Shown here: in pieces, positions 35,599 to 43,894 of the stretch | Numbering within the stretch: position 1 is the stretch's first letter | Layout of the letters: each line of letters begins with the position of its first letter | Assembly (NCBI RefSeq): GCF_963667045.1 | Contig: NZ_OY762934.1 | Coordinates: 976,001 to 1,040,000, forward strand | Source: an uncultured Cohaesibacter sp. | GTDB lineage: Bacteria > Pseudomonadota > Alphaproteobacteria > Rhizobiales > Cohaesibacteraceae | Reading direction: 5' to 3' | DNA length: 64,000 nt | Position numbers and translations under genes: made by a program | The notes under the pieces: generated by a model | Told to the model about the DNA's origin: nothing | Database searches by the model: none | Seen by the model: only the letters and a program-made list of their open reading frames with translations

Positions 35599-36510
35599 CT
35601 AGGCAGCGGCAAGCTCTCGTTTCAGTGTTGCCAGATAGTCGAGCCACTCGGCCATCCCCTCACCCGTGCGTGCCGAAAGCATGAAGATAAGGGCGTGCGG
35701 GTTGACCTTCAGGATGTTGGCGGTCATCCGGTCCGGATCGAAATCAACATAAGGGGCCAGATCAACCTTGTTGACGATCACCACCTCGGAAGCGCGGAAC
35801 ATGTAGGGATATTTCAGCGGCTTGTCGTCACCTTCGGTGGTCGAGACGATTGCGATTTTCATGCGCTCGCCCAGATCGAACATGGCCGGGCAAACCAGAT
35901 TGCCGACATTCTCGATCATCACGATGGACCCGGGCGCAGGGTTCAGCTTTCTGGTTGCCGCAGCGATCATGTCGGCTTCCAGATGGCAGCCCGCACCGGT
36001 GTTGATCTGTAACGCATTGGCACCGGCAGCACGGATCCGGTCTGCATCATTGGTGGTCATCTGGTCGCCTTCGATCACCGTCAGCTCCACGGAGGGCGAC
36101 AGGGCCTCGATGGTTTTTTCCAACAGGGTTGTCTTGCCCGCCCCCGGAGAGCTCACCAGATTGAGCGCAAGCACGCCACGCCCCTCGAACCAGCCGCGAT
36201 TGCGCTGCGCCAGACGATCGTTTTCTGCCAGAACGGCCTGCTCGACGGAAATGATCCGGCCGCCATGGTCATGCCCATGATCGTGATCGTGATCGTGATC
36301 GTGATCGTGATGGGAGTGTTCGTGATGATGGTCGTCGTGGCTGTGGTCATGGTCATGCGTATGATCGGAGTGATCATGGTGAGGATGGTCATGACCCTGA
36401 TGATGATGGTGATGATCATGGCCCGCTCGGAGCAACGAAGTCTCCCCGGTTGCCGGATCGATCATTGAAACAGCGGTGTCGGGATCGGAACAGCCACAGG
36501 TGCCGCACAT
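35599..36510 (-). CDS. hypB: HypB, nickel-inserting GTPase with very His-rich segment
   Basis: 303-residue SIMIBI GTPase that, with HypA, loads nickel into the hydrogenase large subunit. MCGTCGC at the N-terminus is the high-affinity Ni site seen in E. coli HypB. Residues about 31-82 are almost only His, Asp and Gly (29 histidines in 52 residues), a nickel-storage domain as in Rhizobium/Bradyrhizobium HypB. The P-loop is SPGAGKTTLLEK, and EGDQMTTNDADRIRAAGA and ENVGNLVCPA are the switch/metal-site segments. The ATG at 36510 has AAAGG at proper spacing; two more in-frame starts lie 6-36 bases upstream. Confidence 0.96.
   Translation of the reverse strand: MCGTCGCSDPDTAVSMIDPATGETSLLRAGHDHHHHHQGHDHPHHDHSDHTHDHDHSHDDHHHEHSHHDHDHDHDHDHGHDHGGRIISVEQAVLAENDRLAQRNRGWFEGRGVLALNLVSSPGAGKTTLLEKTIEALSPSVELTVIEGDQMTTNDADRIRAAGANALQINTGAGCHLEADMIAAATRKLNPAPGSIVMIENVGNLVCPAMFDLGERMKIAIVSTTEGDDKPLKYPYMFRASEVVIVNKVDLAPYVDFDPDRMTANILKVNPHALIFMLSARTGEGMAEWLDYLATLKRELAAA
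36265..36420 (-). repeat. His-rich codon repeat region of hypB with GATCGT microsatellite
   Basis: DNA encoding the His/Asp-rich segment of HypB. It contains five exact tandem copies of the hexamer GATCGT at 36279-36308 and many CATGAT-like units around them. Because the repeat length is six, slippage would change the histidine number without breaking the frame. Confidence 0.8.
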
Positions 36511-36699
36511 AGTCATATCCTTTCGAAAGCTGAGCGATTGCCGCACGTTACAGGAAGCGCGAGGCCGGTTCGTTCCTATCGCTCGTCATGCCTTGAGACG
36601 TCAGCCGTCAATGCTGGCTGAACTCGCAGCAGGGTTTCAGGTCTTGCAGGTTTGCCGGAAGCCATTTCGAAGCGGGCCCGAGATGGCTTGAGCGGAGGT

Positions 36700-38406
36700 C
36701 TATTTCTTGTCCAGAAGCGCCTTGAGCTTGCCGAGATCGCGCACCAGAAACTCCTTGGAGCCCAGTCTCTCGACATAGCCGTCGCGGATCAGACCGGCGA
36801 TGGCCGTCGAGACCGTCTGGCGGGTCACGCCAAGCCGCATCGCGATTTCCTCGCCGTTCGACTGCATCTGGACAGATATCCCGCGTGCCGTTGGACGTCC
36901 CGATTTCTCGGCGCGATCCACCACCATGCGCACCACCCGGAACTTGACGCTGTGAAAGACCATGTCCTCGATCAGCTCGATGGATTTTCTGAGCAGGTGC
37001 TCAACAACGGGGATGACCGACAGGGCAAATTCCGTGCTCATCCCCAGAGCAGTCTCGAACTCCTTGTGGCGCAGGATATAGACCTCACCTTCGGACCGCA
37101 TTTCCATCTGCAGATGATTGCGCAGGATCATCGCATCGCCCGGCCCGAGGGCAAACAGGGTGAGCTCCTTGCCTTCAAAGGAAGTGAAGCACCGCACCTC
37201 ACCCTTGACGACGATCAAGACAGCTTCGCCGCTGTCGTCCCGCTCGTCCGAGGCTGCCAGCATGGCGCCTGCCATGGGTTTGCGCCGGGTGATCGGCCCG
37301 ACGATCCGGTCCTTTTGCAGGTCATCCAGGATTTCATGGGGCTGACGAAGAGCATCCGTCACCTTTCTTTGCTGCCTCAACGGTTCATCACTGACTGATT
37401 GCCTACGACGTTCAGGCTTGGCCTGTACCATGCGAGCAAAAAAGGTCTGGCCGTTGAGGGTCTGTACGATGCATTCGTCAGAGGAGGCCATCCGGTTGAC
37501 GCTGCCATGCTGCACCGAGAACAGATCATTGAACCGCAGCCCTCCGATTGCACTCCATGGCAAGCCGAGCAGGGTCATCGCGATCCGGTTGGCACCGACC
37601 AAGCGGTCACCATCGAATGCTAGCACGCCCTCATGCGGGCTACCCAGCAGGCTGGGATTGCTATGGATGACCATCCGCTCCCAGCTATCGCTGTTGTTCC
37701 GGAAGATGTTCCGTTCAATGTGCGTAACGGCGCGCCCGAGCAGCGCCAGCAGATGATCATGCGGGATATTGGCCGGTGTGCTAAGATCAAGGGTTCCCAG
37801 AATGCTGCCCTGCGGGTTGAGAATGGGAATCGCGGAACAGCTCAGGACGCCATTTGGGTCGAGGAAATGCTCGGTGCCGCAAATGGACAGCGGGCTGCTT
37901 TCCTGAATGGCCGTACCAATGGCATTCGTCCCCATCAGACGTTCATTCCACGAAGCACCCGGCATCAGCGCCAGACGGTTGGCGGCCTGCATGAAGGTAT
38001 CGTTGCCGACCCGCATCAGAATCTGCCCCTCGGGATCCGTCAGGATCACCACCCCTTCGGACTGGCCGATGTCGCGCCGCAAGGCCTCCACTTCCCCCCA
38101 TGATGCCTGCACGAGAGACTCGTTACGCTCGATCAGCGCACTCAACTCGGCCCGGGTCGGTATTTCAACTTTGGCGGGAGCATCCATGGCCACGCCATAG
38201 TCGGCACTTCGCCGCCAGGATTGGAGAATTGTCACAGGGATGTTGCCCTCGACATTGCCTGTATCCAGAAAGAACCGGCGTGCGCGAGCCATCGCGACAT
38301 CATAGGATCCCGCAATCGAGTTCATCTGAGCCAAGTTGAATTTTTGCATGGACGAGGACGCACGATGGTCATCACCGTCCGAGTCATCATTCCCTGTAGT
38401 CATCAT
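36700..38406 (-). CDS. GAF-PAS-cNMP/Crp regulator, AcoR-like N-terminus
   Basis: 568-residue regulator. Residues about 20-235 resemble the AcoR-type sensing region, with ILQSWRRSADYG and the GAF-like RLMGTNAIGTAIQE. Residues about 255-325 look like a PAS domain (VLAFDGDRLVGANRIAMTLLGL). A Crp/Fnr-type cyclic-nucleotide-binding fold follows (about 370-455), and an HTH at about 518-550 (EEIAMRLGVTRQTVSTAIAGL). The sigma-54 AAA+ module normal in AcoR is absent and a Crp/Fnr half replaces it. No Cys motif for an FNR-type cluster was seen. It lies between the aldehyde-oxidoreductase/hydrogenase genes and the hyp genes, so it is probably their regulator. The effector is unknown. The start has no strong ribosome-binding site; 38349 is an alternative. 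Confidence 0.87.
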   Translation of the reverse strand: MMTTGNDDSDGDDHRASSSMQKFNLAQMNSIAGSYDVAMARARRFFLDTGNVEGNIPVTILQSWRRSADYGVAMDAPAKVEIPTRAELSALIERNESLVQASWGEVEALRRDIGQSEGVVILTDPEGQILMRVGNDTFMQAANRLALMPGASWNERLMGTNAIGTAIQESSPLSICGTEHFLDPNGVLSCSAIPILNPQGSILGTLDLSTPANIPHDHLLALLGRAVTHIERNIFRNNSDSWERMVIHSNPSLLGSPHEGVLAFDGDRLVGANRIAMTLLGLPWSAIGGLRFNDLFSVQHGSVNRMASSDECIVQTLNGQTFFARMVQAKPERRRQSVSDEPLRQQRKVTDALRQPHEILDDLQKDRIVGPITRRKPMAGAMLAASDERDDSGEAVLIVVKGEVRCFTSFEGKELTLFALGPGDAMILRNHLQMEMRSEGEVYILRHKEFETALGMSTEFALSVIPVVEHLLRKSIELIEDMVFHSVKFRVVRMVVDRAEKSGRPTARGISVQMQSNGEEIAMRLGVTRQTVSTAIAGLIRDGYVERLGSKEFLVRDLGKLKALLDKK

Positions 38407-38545
38407 TGAACAAATTCTATGCCTCCAGCAGAACCCTGGTCAGGTTCTGTCCTCCCGTTGAAGTAAATTGTCGCTCAGTCACGCAGGGGCGCTTTGATGT
38501 AAAACAATTGTTGGCACCCGGCGGCCTGATTAAGCCGGTTTCACT

Positions 38546-40552
38546 TTAGTCCTTTAGATAGGCCTTCAAGTCTTCCAGACTTTCGATTGCTCTCCTCTCT
38601 TCATTTCCCGAAGTTTCATGGATCGAAAGCAACATCTCCCTCCTTACATTGCCGCGATCTATAAGGAGTGCGGGCATCGTGAGCCGTTCTGCCGCACTCA
38701 GGTCTTCCGGGCCATCGCCCACGAAAAGACAGTCTCGCACATCAAATTTCAGATGGCGACAGGCCATCAATAACAGGTCTGGTCTTGGCTTTGATGACAG
38801 GGTCTTCTGCCTGCCAAACACCGCTTCCACCAACGGGGCAAGACCGAGCCTGTTGACCAGCGCTTCAGCATCGTTCTGGCGCTTGTTGGTTACAACCACA
38901 AGGCGACAGGACTGCCCGGCAAGCGCCTCAAGAACCGGCATGACATCTGGATAGAGCCGGGCCAGACGGTCCTCATGACGTTGATAGCAAGACAGATAGT
39001 GATCAAGCTGCGCCTTCTGCTCCTCCTTGTCTGGTGCTTCTGCCGATTGCTCTGAAATCCGCATGATCAGCCGTCTGGCTCCTCCGCCCAGACAGGTAGC
39101 GACCAGAGCCTCGGAAACCGGTGGGCGTCCGACAACGGCCCGGGCCTCATTCAGCGCCGCGTGGACGGCAGGCAACGTGTGGGCCAGCGTGCCATCAAGA
39201 TCGAAAAGCAGCGCTTTTGGTCCCGCCCCGTTGTCGTGACGAACCGGCCCCCTTTTGCTCTTGTGAGGTAGCAACAAGGTATCGGCCTGTTGCAGACTGA
39301 TCGTCAACAGGCCCTTTTCCGTTGCTTGCATGAGTGCGGGCAACTTCTGCAGCTGCGCCAGGACACTCTCTGCCAAACCCTCACCTTTCGCAATCTGAAC
39401 TGTTGCGACGGTCAGCTGTAACTCGGCACAGTCTCGTTCATCGCCGGTAAGAACTGCAGCGTAGTCCGTCACACCATTCGTCGCGAACAGCGCTTCATCG
39501 AGCGCACCGCGCGTCAGGATCTTGCCACCCGGAAGCCTCAGGGCGGTGTTCAGCCTGTCATCGGGACCATAAAGGCGCCGAGTGACGTTGCCGCAGGCGC
39601 AAGGCTCATCAATCAGGCACCCCATATCGCCGGTGCGATAGCGGATCAGCGGCAGGGTTTCCCTGCGAAGGGTGGTGATCGTGATTTCTCCTCTGGTACC
39701 GGCTGGCAACACTGCACCGGATAGCGGGTCGATGATTTCCAGATAGAGGTCGGTCTCCCGCACATGCAGACCGTCATGACAGACACATTCGAGCGCGCCG
39801 CCGTAGCCGGTTTCCGTCATGCCCCAATGATTGAAGACCTTGGTGTGCCACATGGTTTCAAGGCCGGTGATGACGGCACTGGCTGCATGGTCGGCGCTGA
39901 CGAGGATGGCGCGCGGATGCGGCACAAAACCGCCATCTGACAGGGAAAGGCGAGCGGCGGCAAAAAAGGGAACAGGGATACCAAACAGCACCTCGGGCTG
40001 CTCGGTGCGAAGCCAGCCAAGCAACGCTTCTGCCGATGACACATCCGGTGCCGTCAGTGGCGTTGCGCCCAGCCGCCGTGTCGCTTCGCACAGGCCCTGC
40101 CCGATACTGCCGGACCGCACCGCCGGGAAGGCGATGCCGACCCGATCACTCGGATGGGCAAACTGGCTCATGCCGCGATGGAAATAGTCGATGGTGTTTT
40201 CCAGATCTTCATCAGAGAAAGCCATGCGCTTGGGCGCACCCGTGGTGCCCGAGCTTTCCAGCGTCACCATACGCGCCACCCGTTCGCGCGGCGCGGCCAT
40301 GAGCGGAGGATCATTGCGCGCAAGATCCTCCGGCCAGGTAAAGGGCAGATGCGCCAGATCCTCAAGGCTCTGCGGCAGGTCTTCGGGCCAATGGGCAAAC
40401 TGGCGATAGAAGGGGCTGTTGACCCGGGCGTGGCTGATCGTCTGCCGCATGCGGTCAAGCTGATAGGCGTCGCGCTCCTCAAGGGTTTCGAAGGGACAGA
40501 AGCCGCGTGCGTCGATCTGTGCGGCCTCGCTCTGCAAGATGGCGTTCAGCAT
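38546..40552 (-). CDS. AMP-dependent CoA ligase (DVU_1553-type) fused to HAD phosphatase
   Basis: 668-residue fusion. Residues about 1-430 are a phenylacetate-CoA-ligase-like adenylating enzyme: SSGTTGAPKRM (100-108) binds AMP, and FNHWGMTETGYGGALEC and YRTGDMG are conserved. Residues 446-668 are a HAD hydrolase (phosphoglycolate-phosphatase-like) with LLFDLDGTLAHT, VVVTNKRQND and FVGDGPEDLSAAE. The ATG at 40552 overlaps the end of trsS (stop at 40546), so translation is coupled. In Desulfovibrio the equivalent gene (DVU_1553 family) accompanies an aldehyde oxidoreductase; its substrate is not known. A role in activating an organic acid, product of the aldehyde oxidation, or in building a cofactor is inference. 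Confidence 0.83.
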   Translation of the reverse strand: MLNAILQSEAAQIDARGFCPFETLEERDAYQLDRMRQTISHARVNSPFYRQFAHWPEDLPQSLEDLAHLPFTWPEDLARNDPPLMAAPRERVARMVTLESSGTTGAPKRMAFSDEDLENTIDYFHRGMSQFAHPSDRVGIAFPAVRSGSIGQGLCEATRRLGATPLTAPDVSSAEALLGWLRTEQPEVLFGIPVPFFAAARLSLSDGGFVPHPRAILVSADHAASAVITGLETMWHTKVFNHWGMTETGYGGALECVCHDGLHVRETDLYLEIIDPLSGAVLPAGTRGEITITTLRRETLPLIRYRTGDMGCLIDEPCACGNVTRRLYGPDDRLNTALRLPGGKILTRGALDEALFATNGVTDYAAVLTGDERDCAELQLTVATVQIAKGEGLAESVLAQLQKLPALMQATEKGLLTISLQQADTLLLPHKSKRGPVRHDNGAGPKALLFDLDGTLAHTLPAVHAALNEARAVVGRPPVSEALVATCLGGGARRLIMRISEQSAEAPDKEEQKAQLDHYLSCYQRHEDRLARLYPDVMPVLEALAGQSCRLVVVTNKRQNDAEALVNRLGLAPLVEAVFGRQKTLSSKPRPDLLLMACRHLKFDVRDCLFVGDGPEDLSAAERLTMPALLIDRGNVRREMLLSIHETSGNEERRAIESLEDLKAYLKD

Positions 40553-42225
40553 CCCTCCTCCTTCCGGTAAAGGGAGCGCCCTTCCCGGTCCGTAAGATTG
40601 AAGGCGCAGAATGGCACCGCTCTCTGGTCGGGCTTCATGACATGGATATAGCACTGGCGCAGACGGTCTAGATCCAGGGTCCAGGCATCCTGAAACACCA
40701 TCGCCGACAGGCCCAGTGTGCGGGCTCGCCGCTTCAACACCGCATCGAACGCCGCAAAGGCAGGGTCGTCGGTGCTTTCGTTCGCCTCGGCGTTGCTCCA
40801 CTGGTCGGCAACATAACGCCTGGCACGGGCAACATCAGCACCGGGCACAGTCTCCCGCCCCGCTTCAGAGCCGCAACAGCAACTGTCTTTGGCCGGTTCC
40901 GGAAGCGTCTCGACCTCGGCAGTGCAACAGCAATCTTCATGGGCATGGGTATGCGCCTCAGACGCGACAGGAGCCGGTTGCTTCACCAGCAGATCCTCTG
41001 CGGGGGCACCGCAGCCGCAGGACCCGTTCTGATGAGGCTCTGGCTCAGATGTGCCAGAGCAACAGCTGCCGGACGCCGTCGGTTTTTCCGCTTGTGGCGA
41101 GGCAAGCAAATCCTCTCCCGGAACACCACAACCGCAGGACTGTCCATGGCCCTTGTCGGCATCGGCCTCCCCCGAACAACAAGACGTCTGGGCGATCTGA
41201 TCCGGCATCAGGCGGCCATCTTCCTCAACAACGAAGCGACCGCTGAAGGAACAGAAGGGATTTTCCGCAGACCCCGGATGAAAGTCATCGAGCATGATCC
41301 CGCCCTTCTCATGTGCGATCAGGGCATCCATGACCTCAGGCAATGTGAAGCGGGTTTCGGGCCGGGGTGGCTCCGGTGTCCGGCCAAAATAGCTGACCGG
41401 CTGGAAATGCACCGCGCGGACGGTCGGCATATGGGCCTTCGCATAGTCCACGATTGCGCCGATCTGATCGGTGTTGATGCCCGGAACAAGGGTTGGCACC
41501 AGCACCACCCCAACACGGGCTCTCTCGCAGGCGGCAATCGCCTCTTCCTTGACCCGGGCCAGTTTGGCGCCGCGCAGAGCCTTGTGGACGGTATCGGAGA
41601 CGCCATCGAACTGCAGGAAAACACAGTCAAGTCCTGCATCGGCCAGCGCTCTGACATAGTCAGGCTCTTTCGACAGGCGCACACCGTTGGTGTTGAGCTG
41701 GACAAAGGTGAAGCCCTTCGAGCGAACAAGACCAATGATTTCCGGCAGGTCATCCCGCACGGTCGGCTCTCCGCCGGACAGCTGGATATGCACTCTGCCC
41801 CCCGCCCGCTGCATGAGCGTATCGAGCCATTGGCTGATCGTCTCCATCGGCACGTCCGTGCCTTCCCGCTCGGCCGAAGCGAAACAGAAAGGACAGGCAA
41901 TATTGCAGCGGGATGTCACTTCGAGCAGGACACAGCAGCTCTGCTGCTGATGATCTGCACAGATACCGCAGTCATGCGGGCAGCCCTTGTCAACCGGGGT
42001 TGCCGGGTTGAGGATTGCCGAGCGGTTGCGGGGTGCCCGGTCCCAGCGAAAATAGCTCTTGAGGCCACGCCAGATGGGTGTACTGACGGTTCCATGGTCC
42101 GGGCAGCTTTTCTCCAGATAAACCGTATCCCCTTCGGCGTATCGAATGGCGGGCACGGTCTTGAGACAGTCCGGGCAGACGCTTTCCGTCGTGCTCAAAA
42201 CCAGTCGACTGTCTGAACAGGTCAT
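40546..42225 (-). CDS. trsS: Radical SAM protein TrsS with Cys-rich repeat insertion
   Basis: 559-residue radical SAM enzyme. The SAM cluster motif is C107-x3-C111-x2-C114 (RCNIACPFCFAS), followed by QLSGGEPTVRDDLPEI; further Cys pairs are at the N-terminus (CPDC, CPDHG) and at GCPHDCGIC. Residues about 347-455 form an unusual Cys-rich segment with repeats of the kind SCCSG...HGQSCGCGVPGEDLL, GSCCSG...GSCGCGAPAEDLL and EDCCC...DSCCCGSE. In relatives some such Cys positions can be selenocysteine, hence the NCBI name radical SAM (seleno)protein TrsS, recalled from memory. GGAGG precedes the start, which overlaps the NTP-transferase stop. The reaction is unknown; a modification needed by the aldehyde oxidoreductase system is inferred from context. 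Confidence 0.85.
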   Translation of the reverse strand: MTCSDSRLVLSTTESVCPDCLKTVPAIRYAEGDTVYLEKSCPDHGTVSTPIWRGLKSYFRWDRAPRNRSAILNPATPVDKGCPHDCGICADHQQQSCCVLLEVTSRCNIACPFCFASAEREGTDVPMETISQWLDTLMQRAGGRVHIQLSGGEPTVRDDLPEIIGLVRSKGFTFVQLNTNGVRLSKEPDYVRALADAGLDCVFLQFDGVSDTVHKALRGAKLARVKEEAIAACERARVGVVLVPTLVPGINTDQIGAIVDYAKAHMPTVRAVHFQPVSYFGRTPEPPRPETRFTLPEVMDALIAHEKGGIMLDDFHPGSAENPFCSFSGRFVVEEDGRLMPDQIAQTSCCSGEADADKGHGQSCGCGVPGEDLLASPQAEKPTASGSCCSGTSEPEPHQNGSCGCGAPAEDLLVKQPAPVASEAHTHAHEDCCCTAEVETLPEPAKDSCCCGSEAGRETVPGADVARARRYVADQWSNAEANESTDDPAFAAFDAVLKRRARTLGLSAMVFQDAWTLDLDRLRQCYIHVMKPDQRAVPFCAFNLTDREGRSLYRKEEGC

Positions 42226-43409
42226 GATGCAGCCTCCAGCATGTTTCTGATTTCCATCGGCACACCGGGGACATCTATACCCTCGGCGGTGATGGCGGCG
42301 ATAATGGCAAGGGTATCGTTAAGACGTCGGCGCACGCCTGCCAGTGCGTCAGGGTTGTCCGCAAATCGCGAGAATGCCGGAGCAAAGCGCGTTTCCAGAC
42401 CAACAATCTGCTCCCCCGAGACGAGCTTGTCGGCGAGATAGACAAGGGCGACTTCATCAAGCTGCCGGTATCCCTCAGAAAGCGCCATATGCTGACCAAC
42501 GAGATCGGCAACCGCAGGAAAGCCCCAGTCTGCGAGCAGGTCCGCCCCCGCAGTTGCATGATGGGGCCTGCCCTTGGCAATGTCATGCAGCAGTGCTCCG
42601 GCACCGATCCGCGCGACGTCCAGCGCCCTGCCGCGTTCATTGAGGCTTGCGGCCAGCATCACAGCCAGCTTGGCCACCGCCTGCCCGTGACGGCGCACGG
42701 CTTGCGGCGTTCCCGCCGCGTCGAACAGCGCGTCGCATTCACACCCATCCGGTAGATGGTGGTTTTCAAGGGCAGCCAGTTGGGCGACGTGATCCTGAGG
42801 GAAATCCATGTCCCTGAGGCAGCCGGAATCAAACACGGCTATCGTTTCTGATACGTGGCGTGACAGGATTGCAGCAGCACCACCTTCCTGCCCGTCAGAT
42901 GCCAGCAGTTCACCAAACAGGGTCCGCCCGATGAAAGGAGGATGGCCGGTGGCACCGTCGAACAGCGGATGAACCAGGACGGACCCGTTGCGCCGCACTT
43001 TTGCCATGACACGCCGGAGGGTCGTTGGCCTGACCAGCGGGATATCGACGGGCATCAGCAAACAGCCGGAAGTCTCGCCTGGCAGCGAGGCAATTCCCAC
43101 CTTGATGGAGCTGAACATGCCATCTTCAAAATGCGGATTGACCACGGCAACGGCGCCAAGGCGCTCGACATGGGGGCGAAGCTGATCCGCCTTGTGGCCG
43201 ATCACCACATGAACGGGATCGGCTCCCGCCTGCTGCGCCACCCGCACGACTTGGCTCAATACAGTGCCATCCCCAAACGACAGCAGCGGTTTGAATGCCC
43301 CCATGCGTGAGGATAGTCCGGCAGCCAGAATGACAGCTGCGATCGGGGCCTCGTGGTCGCTTGCCCGGGCTTGTCTTTCGAGCGTTTCGGTTTGCGCAGG
43401 ATCCATCAT
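42222..43409 (-). CDS. Molybdopterin nucleotidyltransferase-like / HD-domain fusion (DVU_1551-type)
   Basis: 395-residue fusion. Residues about 20-205 are a MobA/MocA-like NTP transferase (AVILAAGLSSRMGAFKPLL; LLMPVDIPLVRPTTL). Residues about 235-370 are an HD phosphohydrolase-like domain with the metal pair His275-Asp276 in LLHDIAKG. Because Mop-type aldehyde oxidoreductases carry molybdopterin cytosine dinucleotide, the first domain may be the CTP:molybdopterin cytidylyltransferase (MocA function). The HD part may remove a nucleotide or phosphate. Assignment of the second role is speculative. The start overlaps the stop of the preceding gene. It corresponds to the DVU_1551 family NTP transferase. 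Confidence 0.82.
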   Translation of the reverse strand: MMDPAQTETLERQARASDHEAPIAAVILAAGLSSRMGAFKPLLSFGDGTVLSQVVRVAQQAGADPVHVVIGHKADQLRPHVERLGAVAVVNPHFEDGMFSSIKVGIASLPGETSGCLLMPVDIPLVRPTTLRRVMAKVRRNGSVLVHPLFDGATGHPPFIGRTLFGELLASDGQEGGAAAILSRHVSETIAVFDSGCLRDMDFPQDHVAQLAALENHHLPDGCECDALFDAAGTPQAVRRHGQAVAKLAVMLAASLNERGRALDVARIGAGALLHDIAKGRPHHATAGADLLADWGFPAVADLVGQHMALSEGYRQLDEVALVYLADKLVSGEQIVGLETRFAPAFSRFADNPDALAGVRRRLNDTLAIIAAITAEGIDVPGVPMEIRNMLEAAS

Positions 43410-43894
43410 GACAGGCCCCCCAATGTGCCAGCGTCCTCGCCCGCTTCCCCACCGCGCGGCGGGTGCGTGATATCAAGATCATAGCGTTCGAGTATCTCGT
43501 TAAGCTTCTGCCAGCTTTCAGAGATCAGGGCCGGACAGCGCTGGGCACGGAGATTGAGGTCAAACTGCATGATATCGCTACAACTACAGCCGCCATATTC
43601 CTCGCTACAACGATGCTTGAACCAGCCACCGAACTCCTCAAGAATGTCGACAAAGCGGCTGTCTTCGCTTTCTTCCTCGCTGGCCTTGCCCGCCAGCATG
43701 CCGACGACGCAACAACCGGCTGAAAGGATGCCACAGGTCATGCCTTGTCCCATGCCAACCGCAAGGCCGGACATGGCGCGCACGAGGTTCGGGTCTTGTC
43801 GACCAGCCGCTTCCAGCGCCAGAATCATCATGATGTGACTGCATTTGAGATCGGCGAGCAGCAGTTCGGCCACGCGAAAGGAGTCTTCAGTCAT
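43406..43894 (-). CDS. C_GCAxxG_C_C-family protein (DVU_1555-type)
   Basis: 162-residue protein of the C_GCAxxG_C_C group, small redox or metal proteins often found beside oxidoreductases. Motif stretch: CSHIMMILALEAAG, then GMGQGMTCGILSAGCCVVGMLAG and CSEEYGGCSCSDI. Cysteine-rich, cytoplasmic. The ATG at 43894 has AGGAG at 8 bases; the upstream ATG at 43900 lies too near it. It is the expected neighbour of an aldehyde oxidoreductase in the DVU_1551-1559 cluster. Function unproven; an electron-transfer or cluster-delivery role is guessed. Confidence 0.82.
   Translation of the reverse strand: MTEDSFRVAELLLADLKCSHIMMILALEAAGRQDPNLVRAMSGLAVGMGQGMTCGILSAGCCVVGMLAGKASEEESEDSRFVDILEEFGGWFKHRCSEEYGGCSCSDIMQFDLNLRAQRCPALISESWQKLNEILERYDLDITHPPRGGEAGEDAGTLGGLS

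Noticed and set aside
34061..35602. 513-codon plus-strand open frame
   Set aside because: Antisense to hypF; arises from high G+C codon use.
36279..36308. Tandem GATCGT repeats considered as a CRISPR or intergenic satellite
   Set aside because: They are in frame inside hypB and encode the His/Asp-rich nickel-storage segment.
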